Assembly (NCBI GenBank): GCA_028289445.1
Contig: JANQPO010000005.1
Coordinates: 62,001 to 126,000 of the forward strand
Source of the DNA: Tepidamorphaceae bacterium
GTDB taxonomy: Bacteria; Pseudomonadota; Alphaproteobacteria; Rhizobiales; JAKSCL01
Direction: 5' to 3'
Length of the DNA: 64,000 nt
Shown here: piece by piece, positions 28,060 to 36,529 of the stretch
Layout of the letters: each line of letters starts with the position of its first letter
Position numbering within the stretch: the first letter of the stretch is position 1
Notes under the pieces: model-generated
The model's input: only the letters and a program-made list of their open reading frames with translations
Told to the model about the DNA's origin: nothing
The model's database searches: none
Position numbers and translations under genes: made by a program

Positions 28060-28311
28060 CTATTCTTCAAACGGCTCGTCATCGGCCAAGCGGTCCATGC
28101 GGCGCGCAAAGAAGAAGACGATGACAGAGAGAATGATCCCGCCGAGAGGAAGTGCCAGCGCCTGATCCAGGGGAAGGCCCAGAAGCGCGTAGTGGGCGAG
28201 CACGGTAGAAAACACCGTGGGTATCAAGCACACCAAGGCGCACAAAGCGGCTGCCAAGCTTATCGCGACAGTGTTTCGCCGGTGCCTGATCCACAACGGA
28301 AGTCTAAACAC
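28060..28311 (-). CDS. Sodium/substrate symporter small subunit (DUF4212-like)
   Basis: From GTG 28311 (GGGAGA seven bases upstream) the protein has 83 residues: a basic N-terminus (LPLWIRHRRN), two transmembrane helices, and a C-terminus VIVFFFARRMDRLADDE. The ARRMDRLD-type ending after the second helix is characteristic of the DUF4212 symporter small subunit. A TTG at 28317 would be too close to the ribosome-binding site. It is the first gene of the minus-strand unit with the large symporter subunit and pip. Confidence 0.78.
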   Translation of the reverse strand: MFRLPLWIRHRRNTVAISLAAALCALVCLIPTVFSTVLAHYALLGLPLDQALALPLGGIILSVIVFFFARRMDRLADDEPFEE

Positions 28312-28340
28312 GATCAAGTCTCCCTAGCGTCCCGCGCACC

Positions 28341-28362
28341 GCAACGGTTGCAGCCGCGTTGC
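28341..28362. promoter_or_regulatory. Inverted repeat in the symporter/CrbR-like divergent promoter
   Basis: GCAACG (28341-28346) and CGTTGC (28357-28362) form an inverted repeat in the 149-base gap between the symporter small-subunit gene and the divergent response regulator. A NarL/LuxR-type regulator would be expected to bind a dyad of this kind. This is positional evidence only. Confidence 0.3.
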
Positions 28363-28460
28363 TTTCATTGTCTTATTCCCTTCACGTCGCGATTTCGACA
28401 GCAAACGTTGGCGAAATGCGCCACGACACCGGATTTCTCGGTGGCTAGCGGGGGATGGCC

Positions 28461-29135
28461 ATGGCTGATACGCAGGTTTTTGCAATTGCCGACGATCACC
28501 CGCTCTTTCGTGACGCGCTTAAAACAGCCCTGAAACCCGACTATCCGACGACCGAGATCCGCGAAGCCGGCAATCTGGACGATGTGAGCGCGCTGCTGGC
28601 GAATGGTGACGACATCGATCTCCTTCTGCTTGATCTCTCGATGCCGGGCGTGCGTGGCTATTCCGGACTGATCCTTTTGCGCACCCAATATCCCGCCGTG
28701 CCGGTCGTTGTCGTTTCGGCAAGCGCCGATCCACCCGTGATCCGCCGGTGCATCAACCTTGGGGCGTCCGGGTTCATTCCGAAATCGGCAAGCCCGGACA
28801 TTATGCGGTCAGCCGTCGATGTCGTGTTGAAGGGCGGCATGTGGATCCCAGACGACATCGTTCTCGATATTGAGGATGAATCGGAGGAGGCAGAGCTGGC
28901 AGGTCGACTAGCGACGCTTACGCCTCAACAAGTGCGCGTGCTCATGATGCTGAGCGAAGGCTTGCTGAACAAACAGATTGCTTATGAGCTTGCGGTCTCA
29001 GAAGCGACCGTCAAGGCGCATGTCTCGGCAATCCTGCAAAAACTGGGCGTCGACAGTCGTACCCAGGCGGTCATCGCTGCGTCGCGCATCGAGGTCGGGC
29101 AATTTCGAAGCGCGCTTCACCCCGACCAGGATTAG
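28461..29135 (+). CDS. NarL/LuxR-type response regulator (CrbR-like)
   Basis: The 224-residue regulator has a receiver domain (acidic pair Asp in IADDHPLF, phospho-Asp in LLLLDLSMPG, Ser/Lys region VVVVSAS and GFIPKSAS) and a C-terminal LuxR helix-turn-helix (LTPQQVRVLMMLSEGLLNKQIAYEL, VSEATVKAHVSAILQKLGV). ATG 28461 has a better-spaced GGGGG than 28455. It converges on the symporter-kinase gene with a six-base gap and diverges from the symporter operon. This is the arrangement and domain pairing of the CrbS/CrbR system, which controls acetate use in Vibrio and Pseudomonas. Confidence 0.87.
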   Translation: MADTQVFAIADDHPLFRDALKTALKPDYPTTEIREAGNLDDVSALLANGDDIDLLLLDLSMPGVRGYSGLILLRTQYPAVPVVVVSASADPPVIRRCINLGASGFIPKSASPDIMRSAVDVVLKGGMWIPDDIVLDIEDESEEAELAGRLATLTPQQVRVLMMLSEGLLNKQIAYELAVSEATVKAHVSAILQKLGVDSRTQAVIAASRIEVGQFRSALHPDQD

Positions 29136-29141
29136 GCTCAG

Positions 29142-32100
29142 CTATTCGGCCGCCTCCCGGCGCGCCGTTAACTGGTTTATCAAGGCGCGAAGCGCCGCAG
29201 GCTTAACCGGCTTGTGGAGCACCGGCACGCCCTTTTCCGCCGCCACGTCGCGCACGCTGGGTGTGCGATCGGCCGTTACAAGGATAGCCGGCAGGTCGCC
29301 ACCGAACTTCCATCGCAAATCGACGACGGCGTCGAGACCGGTACCCCTGTCCAAGTGATAGTCCGCGAGGATGAGATCGATGTCCTCTCGTTCCGCCGAC
29401 AGAAGGCGCACCGCTTCACGGGTATCGGCTGCCTTGAAAACACGACATCCCCAAGCCGAAAGAAGGGCATCCATTCCGTCAAGGATGCGGGCTTCATTGT
29501 CGATGCACAGAACCCGTAACCCGCCCAGATCGCCCCCGGTTGCCCCGGCCACTTGCCGTGTTGCCGCGACGGTCGTTGGCATTGCGGCCTTGGCTAGAGG
29601 CGCATCCACCGCGAACATCGATCCCCGCTTGGGCACGGAGACCACATCGATTGGATGATCGAGGACCTTGCACATGCGCTCAACGATCGAAAGGCCCAGG
29701 CCGATCCCGGGCAAAGCGTCGTGATCCTCCAAGCGTTGAAACTCCTTGAAGATCACGCCCTGTTTCGACAGCGGTATCCCGCTTCCGGTATCGTAGATGC
29801 GCAAACTGGCGCGACCGCCGCTCCGCCGCGCGCCAACGATTACGCGGCCGCCGTCGGTGTACTTGATCGCGTTGGAGACAAGGTTCTGTAGCACGCGACG
29901 CAGCAAACGCTGATCGGACCGAATCCTGAGGCTGCACGGCAAGACGCGCAGTTCGATGCCTTTCGCCCGCGCCACGGGCTCAAATGCGGTGCGCAGCTGA
30001 TCGAAGAGGTCGTTGACAACGACAATTCCGGACTGTGCCCGGATTGCGCCTGCATCGAGCTTGGAGATGTCGAGAAGGGCGCCGAGAATGTCTTCCACCG
30101 CCTCCAGCGAGGCATCGACGTTCTTGACCAAATCCAAATCACCGCCGCCGTTTTCCACCATCGATGAGACATAGAGGCGGGCAGCATTGAGCGGCTGCAT
30201 GACATCGTGGCCGGCCGCCGCCAGGAATCTGGTCTTTGAGACATTGGCTGCCTCTGCCGCATCGGTAGCTTGAGCGAGCGCGGCGTTCGCTCGGGTCAGT
30301 TCCTCGGTTCGCTCCCGCACGCGGCGCTCCAGCGTTGCGTTCGCGTGCGCCAGGGCCTCCTGCGCTGCGATACGCTCCGTGACATCGGAAAAGGTGAGCA
30401 CGAAGCCGCCGTCGGGCATTGGATGTGTGCGGACCTCAAGCGTTACTCCCGAGACCTCCAGTCGCTCAAGATAGGGCGACATGGTGACGGTGACTTTTTC
30501 GATCCGGTTCGACACGATCCAGTCTGTCTGATGATCGCCAAGTTCGCCGGATTCTGCGCAGTGCCGGAGGACGTCCGATAACGGAACACCGACGACGCCG
30601 AACTCGGGCGGCAGGCTGAGCAGGGAACGGAATTGCCGATTCCAGCAAATTAGCTGCAGATTGGCGTTAAACACCGCGATGCCTTGTCCGACTTGATCGA
30701 GTGCGGTTTGAAGCAAATCGCGGTTCTGCTGAATGGCAGCAGACGCGTCGTCGAGAAGCTTCAGCGCATCCTGCGGACTGACGTTGTCGCGCTTCAGGAG
30801 CAACGAGAGCACGATGCGCGCGGAGGCGGCGCCGATCGCGCTCGCAAGCAAGCGCTCCGCATAGCGTAACAGTCCCAGATCCGCGTCGGCATTTGGCTCC
30901 AGAACCGTACTCTGCCGACGCGCATAGTCATTGAAGGCGCGGTCTGTGCGCTCGTGGCCCAGATAACCGGCAACCGCCATCTTGAGGGCGTCGATACGGA
31001 TCGATGCCCGCAGGTTGCGCAGGCCAGGTGTCATATGCGCCCGGTCGGTGGGCACAAAGATGCCGGCCTGAAGGCGCTCGATGGGCATCGGTCTGCGCGC
31101 GCGCGACACCGCGACGAAAACCGTGATGTTGACGATGATCGACCAGAAGACTCCGTTGACCAGAGGCGCGACCTTGAAGCCGAGAATGGCTTCCGGGCGT
31201 AGCATGGTGATACCGAACGGTCCGGTTTCGAGGATCGTCATGTCGACGACGCCCGCGCGCGCCAAGGTCGGCAACATCAAGGTGTAGAACCACACACCTG
31301 TCCCGGCCAGCATGGCGGCGATCGCGCCGCGCGCCGTCGCTCCACGCCAGATCAGCCCGCCGAAAAAGGCAGGCGCCAGCTGCGCAATGGCGGCAAACGA
31401 CAGAAGTCCGATGCTGGCAAGCGCCGATTCGCCGGCAAGCCTGGAGTATGCGTAAGCCAGAAGCAGGATCGCCAGGATGGCGGCGCGTCGGATGAACAAA
31501 ACCCGCGCACCAATGCTTCGCGCCTTGGCTGCATCCGTATTGCCGCGCGTCAGCAGGAACGGCATGACCAGTTCGTTGGCCACCATGATCGAGACTGCGA
31601 CCGTGGCTACGATCACCATCGCCGTTGCCGCCGACAAACCGCCGATAAACGTGAAGATCGTCACCCAATCGGCGTCTGCGGCGATCGGCAGGCGCAGCAC
31701 ATACATGTCCGCGTCGGCACCGGACCCGCCGAACACCAGCATGCCAGCGGCGGCGATCGGCAGCACGAAAATGTTGATGGCGATCAAATAGGCCGGGAAC
31801 AGCCAGCGCGCGGCGCGCAGCTCCGCCTCGCGATTGTTCTCGACGACCAGAACATGGAATTGACGCGGCAACAAAACGATACAGACGAAGCTTAAAAGCG
31901 TCATGACGATGTAGCGCCCCGCATCCGGCGGGCTGAGCATGACGGCGCGGATATCGTCGCGAGCCATCGCCCGGGTGAACAAGTCGCCGAAGCCGTCGAA
32001 CATGACGAAGGTGACGAACACGCCAACGGTCAAAAACGCAGCGAGCTTGATGAGCGATTCCACGGCAATCGCCAACATCAGACCGTTTTGGTGCTCAGTC

Positions 32101-32660
32101 GCCTCGATATGACGGGTGCCGAACAGAATGGCGAATATGGCGAGCGCCAACGCCACAAACAGTGCAACATCACCGATTATGGGAGGGCTGGCGATCAATT
32201 CGACATCAATCGTCGTTTCGGCGACGAGTGTCAGAAGCGATGCCGAAACGGCTTTAAGCTGCAGCGCGATGTAGGGGACCGTGCCGACGATCGCAATCAC
32301 GGTCACGATTGCCGCGACAAGCTGGCTCTTGCCGTAGCGAGCGCCGATGAAGTCGGCAATGGACGTGATGTTCTGAGCCTTGGTGATCTCGACCACCCGG
32401 CGCAAGAGCGGATAGCCAAAAGCGATCATCAAGCCGGCGCCGATATAGATGGTTAGAAAGTCCGTTCCGGTCGTGCTGGCGAGACCAACCGAGCCGAAAA
32501 ACGTCCAGGATGTGCAATAGACGCCAAGCGCCAGTGGATAAATCGCCGGATGCCGAACACCGGATCGCCCGTCGACCGGCTGGCGATCGCCATAGCTGGC
32601 AATCGCAAACAGCGCCGCCAGATAGACGGTCGCCACCAATATGACGATCCAACCTTGCAC
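29142..32660 (-). CDS. SSS-domain hybrid histidine kinase (CrbS-like)
   Basis: The 1172-residue protein starts at GTG 32660. Residues 1 to about 550 form a 13-helix sodium/solute symporter domain (VYCTSWTFFGSVGLASTTGTDF, GGLSAATAMVIVATVA). A linker is followed by a PAS domain (about 640-750), a short coiled coil, a dimerisation/phosphoacceptor block AAGHDVMQPLNAARLYV, an HATPase domain (NLVSNAIKYTDGG, GIGLGLSIVERM) and a C-terminal receiver with LILADYHLDRGTG. This is the NahK/CrbS class of kinase in which a transporter-like domain senses or couples to a solute. Its cognate regulator is probably the convergent CrbR-like gene. No acs gene is in the window, so the acetate role is by homology. 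Confidence 0.9.
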   Translation of the reverse strand: MQGWIVILVATVYLAALFAIASYGDRQPVDGRSGVRHPAIYPLALGVYCTSWTFFGSVGLASTTGTDFLTIYIGAGLMIAFGYPLLRRVVEITKAQNITSIADFIGARYGKSQLVAAIVTVIAIVGTVPYIALQLKAVSASLLTLVAETTIDVELIASPPIIGDVALFVALALAIFAILFGTRHIEATEHQNGLMLAIAVESLIKLAAFLTVGVFVTFVMFDGFGDLFTRAMARDDIRAVMLSPPDAGRYIVMTLLSFVCIVLLPRQFHVLVVENNREAELRAARWLFPAYLIAINIFVLPIAAAGMLVFGGSGADADMYVLRLPIAADADWVTIFTFIGGLSAATAMVIVATVAVSIMVANELVMPFLLTRGNTDAAKARSIGARVLFIRRAAILAILLLAYAYSRLAGESALASIGLLSFAAIAQLAPAFFGGLIWRGATARGAIAAMLAGTGVWFYTLMLPTLARAGVVDMTILETGPFGITMLRPEAILGFKVAPLVNGVFWSIIVNITVFVAVSRARRPMPIERLQAGIFVPTDRAHMTPGLRNLRASIRIDALKMAVAGYLGHERTDRAFNDYARRQSTVLEPNADADLGLLRYAERLLASAIGAASARIVLSLLLKRDNVSPQDALKLLDDASAAIQQNRDLLQTALDQVGQGIAVFNANLQLICWNRQFRSLLSLPPEFGVVGVPLSDVLRHCAESGELGDHQTDWIVSNRIEKVTVTMSPYLERLEVSGVTLEVRTHPMPDGGFVLTFSDVTERIAAQEALAHANATLERRVRERTEELTRANAALAQATDAAEAANVSKTRFLAAAGHDVMQPLNAARLYVSSMVENGGGDLDLVKNVDASLEAVEDILGALLDISKLDAGAIRAQSGIVVVNDLFDQLRTAFEPVARAKGIELRVLPCSLRIRSDQRLLRRVLQNLVSNAIKYTDGGRVIVGARRSGGRASLRIYDTGSGIPLSKQGVIFKEFQRLEDHDALPGIGLGLSIVERMCKVLDHPIDVVSVPKRGSMFAVDAPLAKAAMPTTVAATRQVAGATGGDLGGLRVLCIDNEARILDGMDALLSAWGCRVFKAADTREAVRLLSAEREDIDLILADYHLDRGTGLDAVVDLRWKFGGDLPAILVTADRTPSVRDVAAEKGVPVLHKPVKPAALRALINQLTARREAAE

Positions 32661-32906
32661 GTTTCCGTCCAGCTTTTTCGCCGGTCAACCGGTCTTGTGC
32701 ACCGCACTTTGCCATTTCGCTCGTCAAAGGCAAGCCGCAGCGACCGCGCAAGGCGATCAGGCTGCCATCATGGATAACGACTGCCCTCCACATTGCATAC
32801 GTAATCTCTTGTCTTGGTGGCAACGGTTTGCATAGGCTTCAGCTCCACCGCGCCCCGCGTTCAGCATGTGCTGACGCACGATGCGCGTCACCTAGAGGGA
32901 AACGCA

Positions 32907-33326
32907 ATGCTTCAAGAGTTCAAGGAATTCGCCTTAAAGGGAAATGTCGTCGACATGGCGGTCGGTATCGTTATCGGCGGTGCGTTCGGCACGATCATCT
33001 CGTCGCTCGTCAACGACATCATCATGCCGCCGATCGGGCTGTTGCTGGGCGATGTCGACTTCGCCAACATCATGCTGATCCTGAAGGGTGAGGGGCCGTA
33101 TCCAAGCGTTGAGGCCGCGCAAGAGGCCGGTGCCGTGACGATGAATGTCGGCTTGTTTGTCAATGCGGTCATCAGTTTCTTGATCGTCGCCTGGGCGCTG
33201 TTCATTGTGATCAAGGGCGTGAACAAGATGAAGCGCGAAGAGGAGGCCGCGCCACCGGCACCGGCCGAGCCGCCACGCAACGAGGTTTTGCTTGAGGAAA
33301 TCCGCGATTTGCTGGCCAAATCCTAA
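32907..33326 (+). CDS. mscL: Large-conductance mechanosensitive channel MscL
   Basis: The 139-residue protein has the MscL N-terminus [43 protein letters not shown], with the pore-lining first helix and a second helix [23 protein letters not shown], and a charged C-terminal helix ending in [13 protein letters not shown]. It opens under membrane tension to release solutes on osmotic downshock. The start ATG 32907 has GAGGGA upstream; an in-frame upstream start at 32814 is not conserved. It is a monocistronic-looking gene, 48 bases before the aminotransferase. Confidence 0.95.
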   Translation: MLQEFKEFALKGNVVDMAVGIVIGGAFGTIISSLVNDIIMPPIGLLLGDVDFANIMLILKGEGPYPSVEAAQEAGAVTMNVGLFVNAVISFLIVAWALFIVIKGVNKMKREEEAAPPAPAEPPRNEVLLEEIRDLLAKS

Positions 33327-33374
33327 ATCGCCTTCAGGTTCTCGCCTTGCGGGCGAGGCTGCCAGGCGAGCCGT

Positions 33375-34556
33375 ATGACCGATGCTCTGATCGCCGCGCT
33401 TCGACCGGAGGCGGGTGAGGCCCCGGAAAGCCAAATTGTCGCGGTCGTGAACCACGGCCGCGAGAAGCCTGACATCATCCCGCTCTGGGCAGGTGAGGGT
33501 GACTTGCCGACGCCAGATTTCATCTGCGAGGCGGCCACTCGGTCGTTGGCCGCGGGCGAGACCTTCTACACCTATCAGCGCGGCATTCCGGAGCTGCGTG
33601 CTGCGCTGGCCGATTACTATGAGAAGCACTTCGAGGTTCGCATGCCGGCAGAGCGCTTCATCGTGTGCGGCTCCGGCATGCAATCGATCCACATGGCCGT
33701 GCGCATGACGGCGGGAACAGGCGACACGATCGTCGTGCCGTCACCGACGTGGCCAAACGCACCGGCGAGCATCGAACTGAACGGTGCGAAGGCAAGAACC
33801 GTCCCCATGACCTTCGACGTGTCCGGCTGGACGCTCGATTTGCAGGCGGTGATGGATGCGTGCGATGCGACAACGAAGGCGATCTTCGTAAACTCGCCAT
33901 CTAATCCGACGGGCTGGATCATGCCGCTCGACGATATGCGCGCGCTGCTTGATTTCGCGCGGGCACGAGGCCTCTGGATCATCGCCGACGAGATCTATAC
34001 GCGCTACGTCTACGGCGACATGCCGCGCAGCCTCTCCTTCCTCGATATCGCGGATCCTGAAGATCGAATCCTCTACTGCAACACGTTTTCAAAGAACTGG
34101 GCGATGACCGGCTGGCGCGTCGGGTGGCTGGTGATTCCACAGGCGCTCGGCCAAGTTTGCGAGAATTTGATCCAGTACAATACGTCTGGCGTTCCCGCGT
34201 TCCTGCAACGTGCTTGCGTCGCAGCGCTCTCTCGCGGTGACGATTTCGTCGACTTTCAAGTCCGCCGAGCGCGTGAGGGGCGCGCGATCGTTTGCGACGC
34301 CCTATCGGCATCGAACCGGATCGAACTCGCTCGTCCGGGCGGCGCCTTCTACGCGTTCTTTGCCGTCACCGGCATCGACGACACGCGCGGTCTGGCGATC
34401 CGGTTGGTCGACGAAGCCGGCGTCGGACTTGCCCCTGGGGTCGCATTTGGCCCGGGTGGCGAGCGCTTCATGCGGTTGTGTTTTGCGCGTCACGCCGGCG
34501 ATCTGTCAAAAGCCATGGACAGGCTGACGGATTGGCTGAACAACCATCCCGCCTGA
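33375..34556 (+). CDS. Pyridoxal-phosphate-dependent class I/II aminotransferase
   Basis: The 393-residue enzyme has YTYQRGIPELRAALADYY near the N-terminus, GSGMQSIHMAVRM for the cofactor phosphate, NSPSNPTGW with the conserved Asn, DEIYTRYVYGD with the Asp and Tyr, the PLP lysine in NTFSKNWAMTGWRVGW, and a C-terminal Arg in ERFMRLCFA. It transfers amino groups between an amino acid and a 2-oxo acid; the substrate is not apparent (aspartate/aromatic class). A short hairpin CTCGCC-TTGC-GGCGAG precedes the gene. Confidence 0.9.
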   Translation: MTDALIAALRPEAGEAPESQIVAVVNHGREKPDIIPLWAGEGDLPTPDFICEAATRSLAAGETFYTYQRGIPELRAALADYYEKHFEVRMPAERFIVCGSGMQSIHMAVRMTAGTGDTIVVPSPTWPNAPASIELNGAKARTVPMTFDVSGWTLDLQAVMDACDATTKAIFVNSPSNPTGWIMPLDDMRALLDFARARGLWIIADEIYTRYVYGDMPRSLSFLDIADPEDRILYCNTFSKNWAMTGWRVGWLVIPQALGQVCENLIQYNTSGVPAFLQRACVAALSRGDDFVDFQVRRAREGRAIVCDALSASNRIELARPGGAFYAFFAVTGIDDTRGLAIRLVDEAGVGLAPGVAFGPGGERFMRLCFARHAGDLSKAMDRLTDWLNNHPA

Positions 34557-34563
34557 AGGCGAG

Positions 34564-34626
34564 GTGGTGCGCCAGTTGCGTGACGCACCACGCTTCGATA
34601 CCACCGGAGTAAGGGTTTTGCTCCGG
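34564..34626 (+). promoter_or_regulatory. Two tandem stem-loops in front of fixL
   Basis: GTGGTGCG (34564-34571) pairs perfectly with CGCACCAC (34584-34591), and CCGGAG (34604-34609) pairs with CTCCGG (34621-34626). Neither is followed by a T-run, so they are poor intrinsic terminators. The second stem ends 11 bases before the fixL ATG and its 3' arm adjoins the only ribosome-binding-site-like sequence (GGAAACGG), so it could restrict fixL translation. Confidence 0.45.
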
Positions 34627-34637
34627 AAACGGTTCTG

Positions 34638-35792
34638 ATGGACGACGATCGCATCACCACGTCCGATGTACGCTTGGCTAGTCTCTTGGAGACGGCCGTC
34701 GACGGCATCATCATCGTCGATAGGTCGGGAACGATCCTGGTCTACAACGCCGCCTGTGAGCGGCTGTTCGGTTACACGGCGAACGAAGCGGTCGGTGCGA
34801 ATGTCAAGTTGATCATGCCGTCGAGTTATGCCGACGCGCACGATGGCTACATGGAAAGTTATCTGACGACCGGTGAGCGTAAGATCATCGGTATCGGTCG
34901 TGAGGTTGCCGCGCGGCACAAGGACGGCACGGTTTTCCCGATCGAACTCTCCGTCGGTGACGCGAGACTTCCGGATCAGCGCCAGTTCATCGGCATTATG
35001 CGCGATCTTAGACCGCGTATGGAAAGCCAGCAGAGATTGAACGATCTGCAGGATCAGCTTGTGCATATGGCGCGGGTCTCCGCGATGGACGAGATGGGCG
35101 CAACACTCGCTCACGAGCTAAATCAGCCGCTGACTGCGATCATGCTCTATCTGGATGCGCTCAAGCGGGTCGCCGAGAAGCCGCCTGAGACGAGGCAAGA
35201 TACGGGTACAGTGCTGGGTCAGATCGTCGAAAAGACTGTGCGCGAAGCTGATCGCGCCGGTGCGATCATCCGGCGCTTGCGACAATTCGTTGAGCGTAAA
35301 GAGACGGACCGGCAGTCCGTCGACCTTCGCCACGTTATTTCCGATGCCGTTGACTTGGCCAGTCTCGGCGCTCGCGCTCTTGGCATCGATGTGCGGGTCG
35401 AAAAAACTCCCGATCCGATAGTTTGCTTCGTTGATCCGATTCAAATCCAGCAGGTCATGATCAACCTTGTTCGCAACGCTATCGACGCGATCGGTGAGGC
35501 TCAATGCGGCCAAAGGGTTGATATCGCATGTTCCGTTTCCGGCGCTGAAGCCATTATGTCGGTATCCGACGATGGCCCTGGGATTGAGCCGGCTATCCGA
35601 GAAAAATTGTTCAAGGCGTTTACGACCACAAAGGAAAGCGGCTTAGGGATCGGGCTTGCCATCGCCCAGTCGATCGCTCAAAACCATGGCGGGACGCTGG
35701 CGGCTCAGGACCGTGACTCTGGTAGCGGAACGGTTTTCGAATTGCGCCTGCCGCTTGATGTCGATAACGCATCTGGGCCACAACAAGCCTGA
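34638..35792 (+). CDS. fixL: Oxygen sensor histidine kinase FixL
   Basis: The 384-residue soluble kinase has an N-terminal PAS domain (about 12-125) and a kinase core. Aligned by eye to Bradyrhizobium FixL, His68 in AHDGYMESY matches the haem-ligating His200, and Arg88 in IIGIGREV matches the O2-switch Arg220. Position 214 is Lys and 206 is Ser here. The phospho-acceptor is His159 in AHELNQPLTAI, followed by NLVRNAIDAIG (N box), DDGPGI and GLGIGLAIAQSIA (G boxes). No transmembrane segments are present, unlike the membrane-bound Sinorhizobium FixL. It senses oxygen and phosphorylates FixJ under low oxygen. fixJ follows after 25 bases. Confidence 0.93.
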   Translation: MDDDRITTSDVRLASLLETAVDGIIIVDRSGTILVYNAACERLFGYTANEAVGANVKLIMPSSYADAHDGYMESYLTTGERKIIGIGREVAARHKDGTVFPIELSVGDARLPDQRQFIGIMRDLRPRMESQQRLNDLQDQLVHMARVSAMDEMGATLAHELNQPLTAIMLYLDALKRVAEKPPETRQDTGTVLGQIVEKTVREADRAGAIIRRLRQFVERKETDRQSVDLRHVISDAVDLASLGARALGIDVRVEKTPDPIVCFVDPIQIQQVMINLVRNAIDAIGEAQCGQRVDIACSVSGAEAIMSVSDDGPGIEPAIREKLFKAFTTTKESGLGIGLAIAQSIAQNHGGTLAAQDRDSGSGTVFELRLPLDVDNASGPQQA

Positions 35793-35817
35793 CGCGAGAT
35801 TGGGACGGGACATCCGA

Positions 35818-36417
35818 ATGGACGAGGCGCAGACAATCGATATCGTCGACGACGACGAAGCGGTCCGCGATGCGCTTGCCATGGTGTTCGAGGTCGAGGG
35901 CTTTCGCGTCAGAACATTTGCCGATGGCGCTGCATTCATGGGTACGGCGAAGGTTACGCCGCCGTCCGTCGTGCTGCTCGATGTTCATATGCCGGGCAAA
36001 TCCGGGCTCGATATCCTGCATGATTTGACGAGCTCGAATTTTTCGGCGCCGATCTTCATCATCTCGGGTCAGGGCGACATTCCCATGGCTGTCCAGGCGA
36101 TCAAAGACGGCGCCTTCGACTTCATCGAGAAGCCCTTTGAAGCAGAAACCGTCGTCGACAGCGTCCGTAATGCGTTAGCTCTGGCGTCAGGACCGCGCGC
36201 GCCGTCGGTTTCCGGTGATTTTCCGGGTCGCGAGACGCTGACGCCTCGTGAAATCGACGTGCTTGATCAGATCGCATCCGGACTGTCGAACAAAGAAGCG
36301 GCCCGCTGCCTTGGAATCTCGCCGCGCACGGTCGAAGTTCATCGCGCGCGCATCATGGAGAAAATCGGCGCGCGCAACGCCGCCGATCTCGTGCGCATCG
36401 TACTTTCACACTCCTAG
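35818..36417 (+). CDS. fixJ: Response regulator FixJ
   Basis: The 199-residue regulator has a receiver domain (acidic Asp11-13, phospho-Asp55 in VVLLDVHMPGKSG, Ser in FIISGQGDIPMAVQAIK, Lys in FDFIEKPF) and a LuxR-type helix-turn-helix (LTPREIDVLDQIASGLSNKEAA, ISPRTVEVHRARIMEKIG). ATG 35818 is the start; the frame is open upstream through the fixL 3' end but that part is not conserved. Phosphorylated FixJ activates fixK and other low-oxygen genes. The motif at 36444-36459 and the one at 36879-36894 are candidate binding sites. Confidence 0.95.
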   Translation: MDEAQTIDIVDDDEAVRDALAMVFEVEGFRVRTFADGAAFMGTAKVTPPSVVLLDVHMPGKSGLDILHDLTSSNFSAPIFIISGQGDIPMAVQAIKDGAFDFIEKPFEAETVVDSVRNALALASGPRAPSVSGDFPGRETLTPREIDVLDQIASGLSNKEAARCLGISPRTVEVHRARIMEKIGARNAADLVRIVLSHS

Positions 36418-36443
36418 GACATGACGCGTCGAAGCCTGCGACG

Positions 36444-36459
36444 TACGCAATTATCCGTA
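36444..36459. promoter_or_regulatory. Candidate FixJ-binding motif upstream of the FixT-like receiver
   Basis: TACG-CAATTATC-CGTA is an inverted repeat (TACG against CGTA, eight bases apart), 70 bases before the receiver gene. It shares the pattern TACG-N3-TT-N3-C(G/T)TA with 36879-36894 before fixK. Known FixJ targets, as I recall them, also have a TACG-type half-site, but the consensus should be checked. Confidence 0.45.
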
Positions 36460-36529
36460 TTGTTCGAAGTCAATGATAAGGCGACCGTGTCCCGCAAAAA
36501 TGGGACAAACTGCGCATGGCAGCAGGACG

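Noticed and set aside
27140..28165. 341-codon plus-strand open frame
   Set aside because: Antisense to the symporter genes; rich in charged residues without family features.
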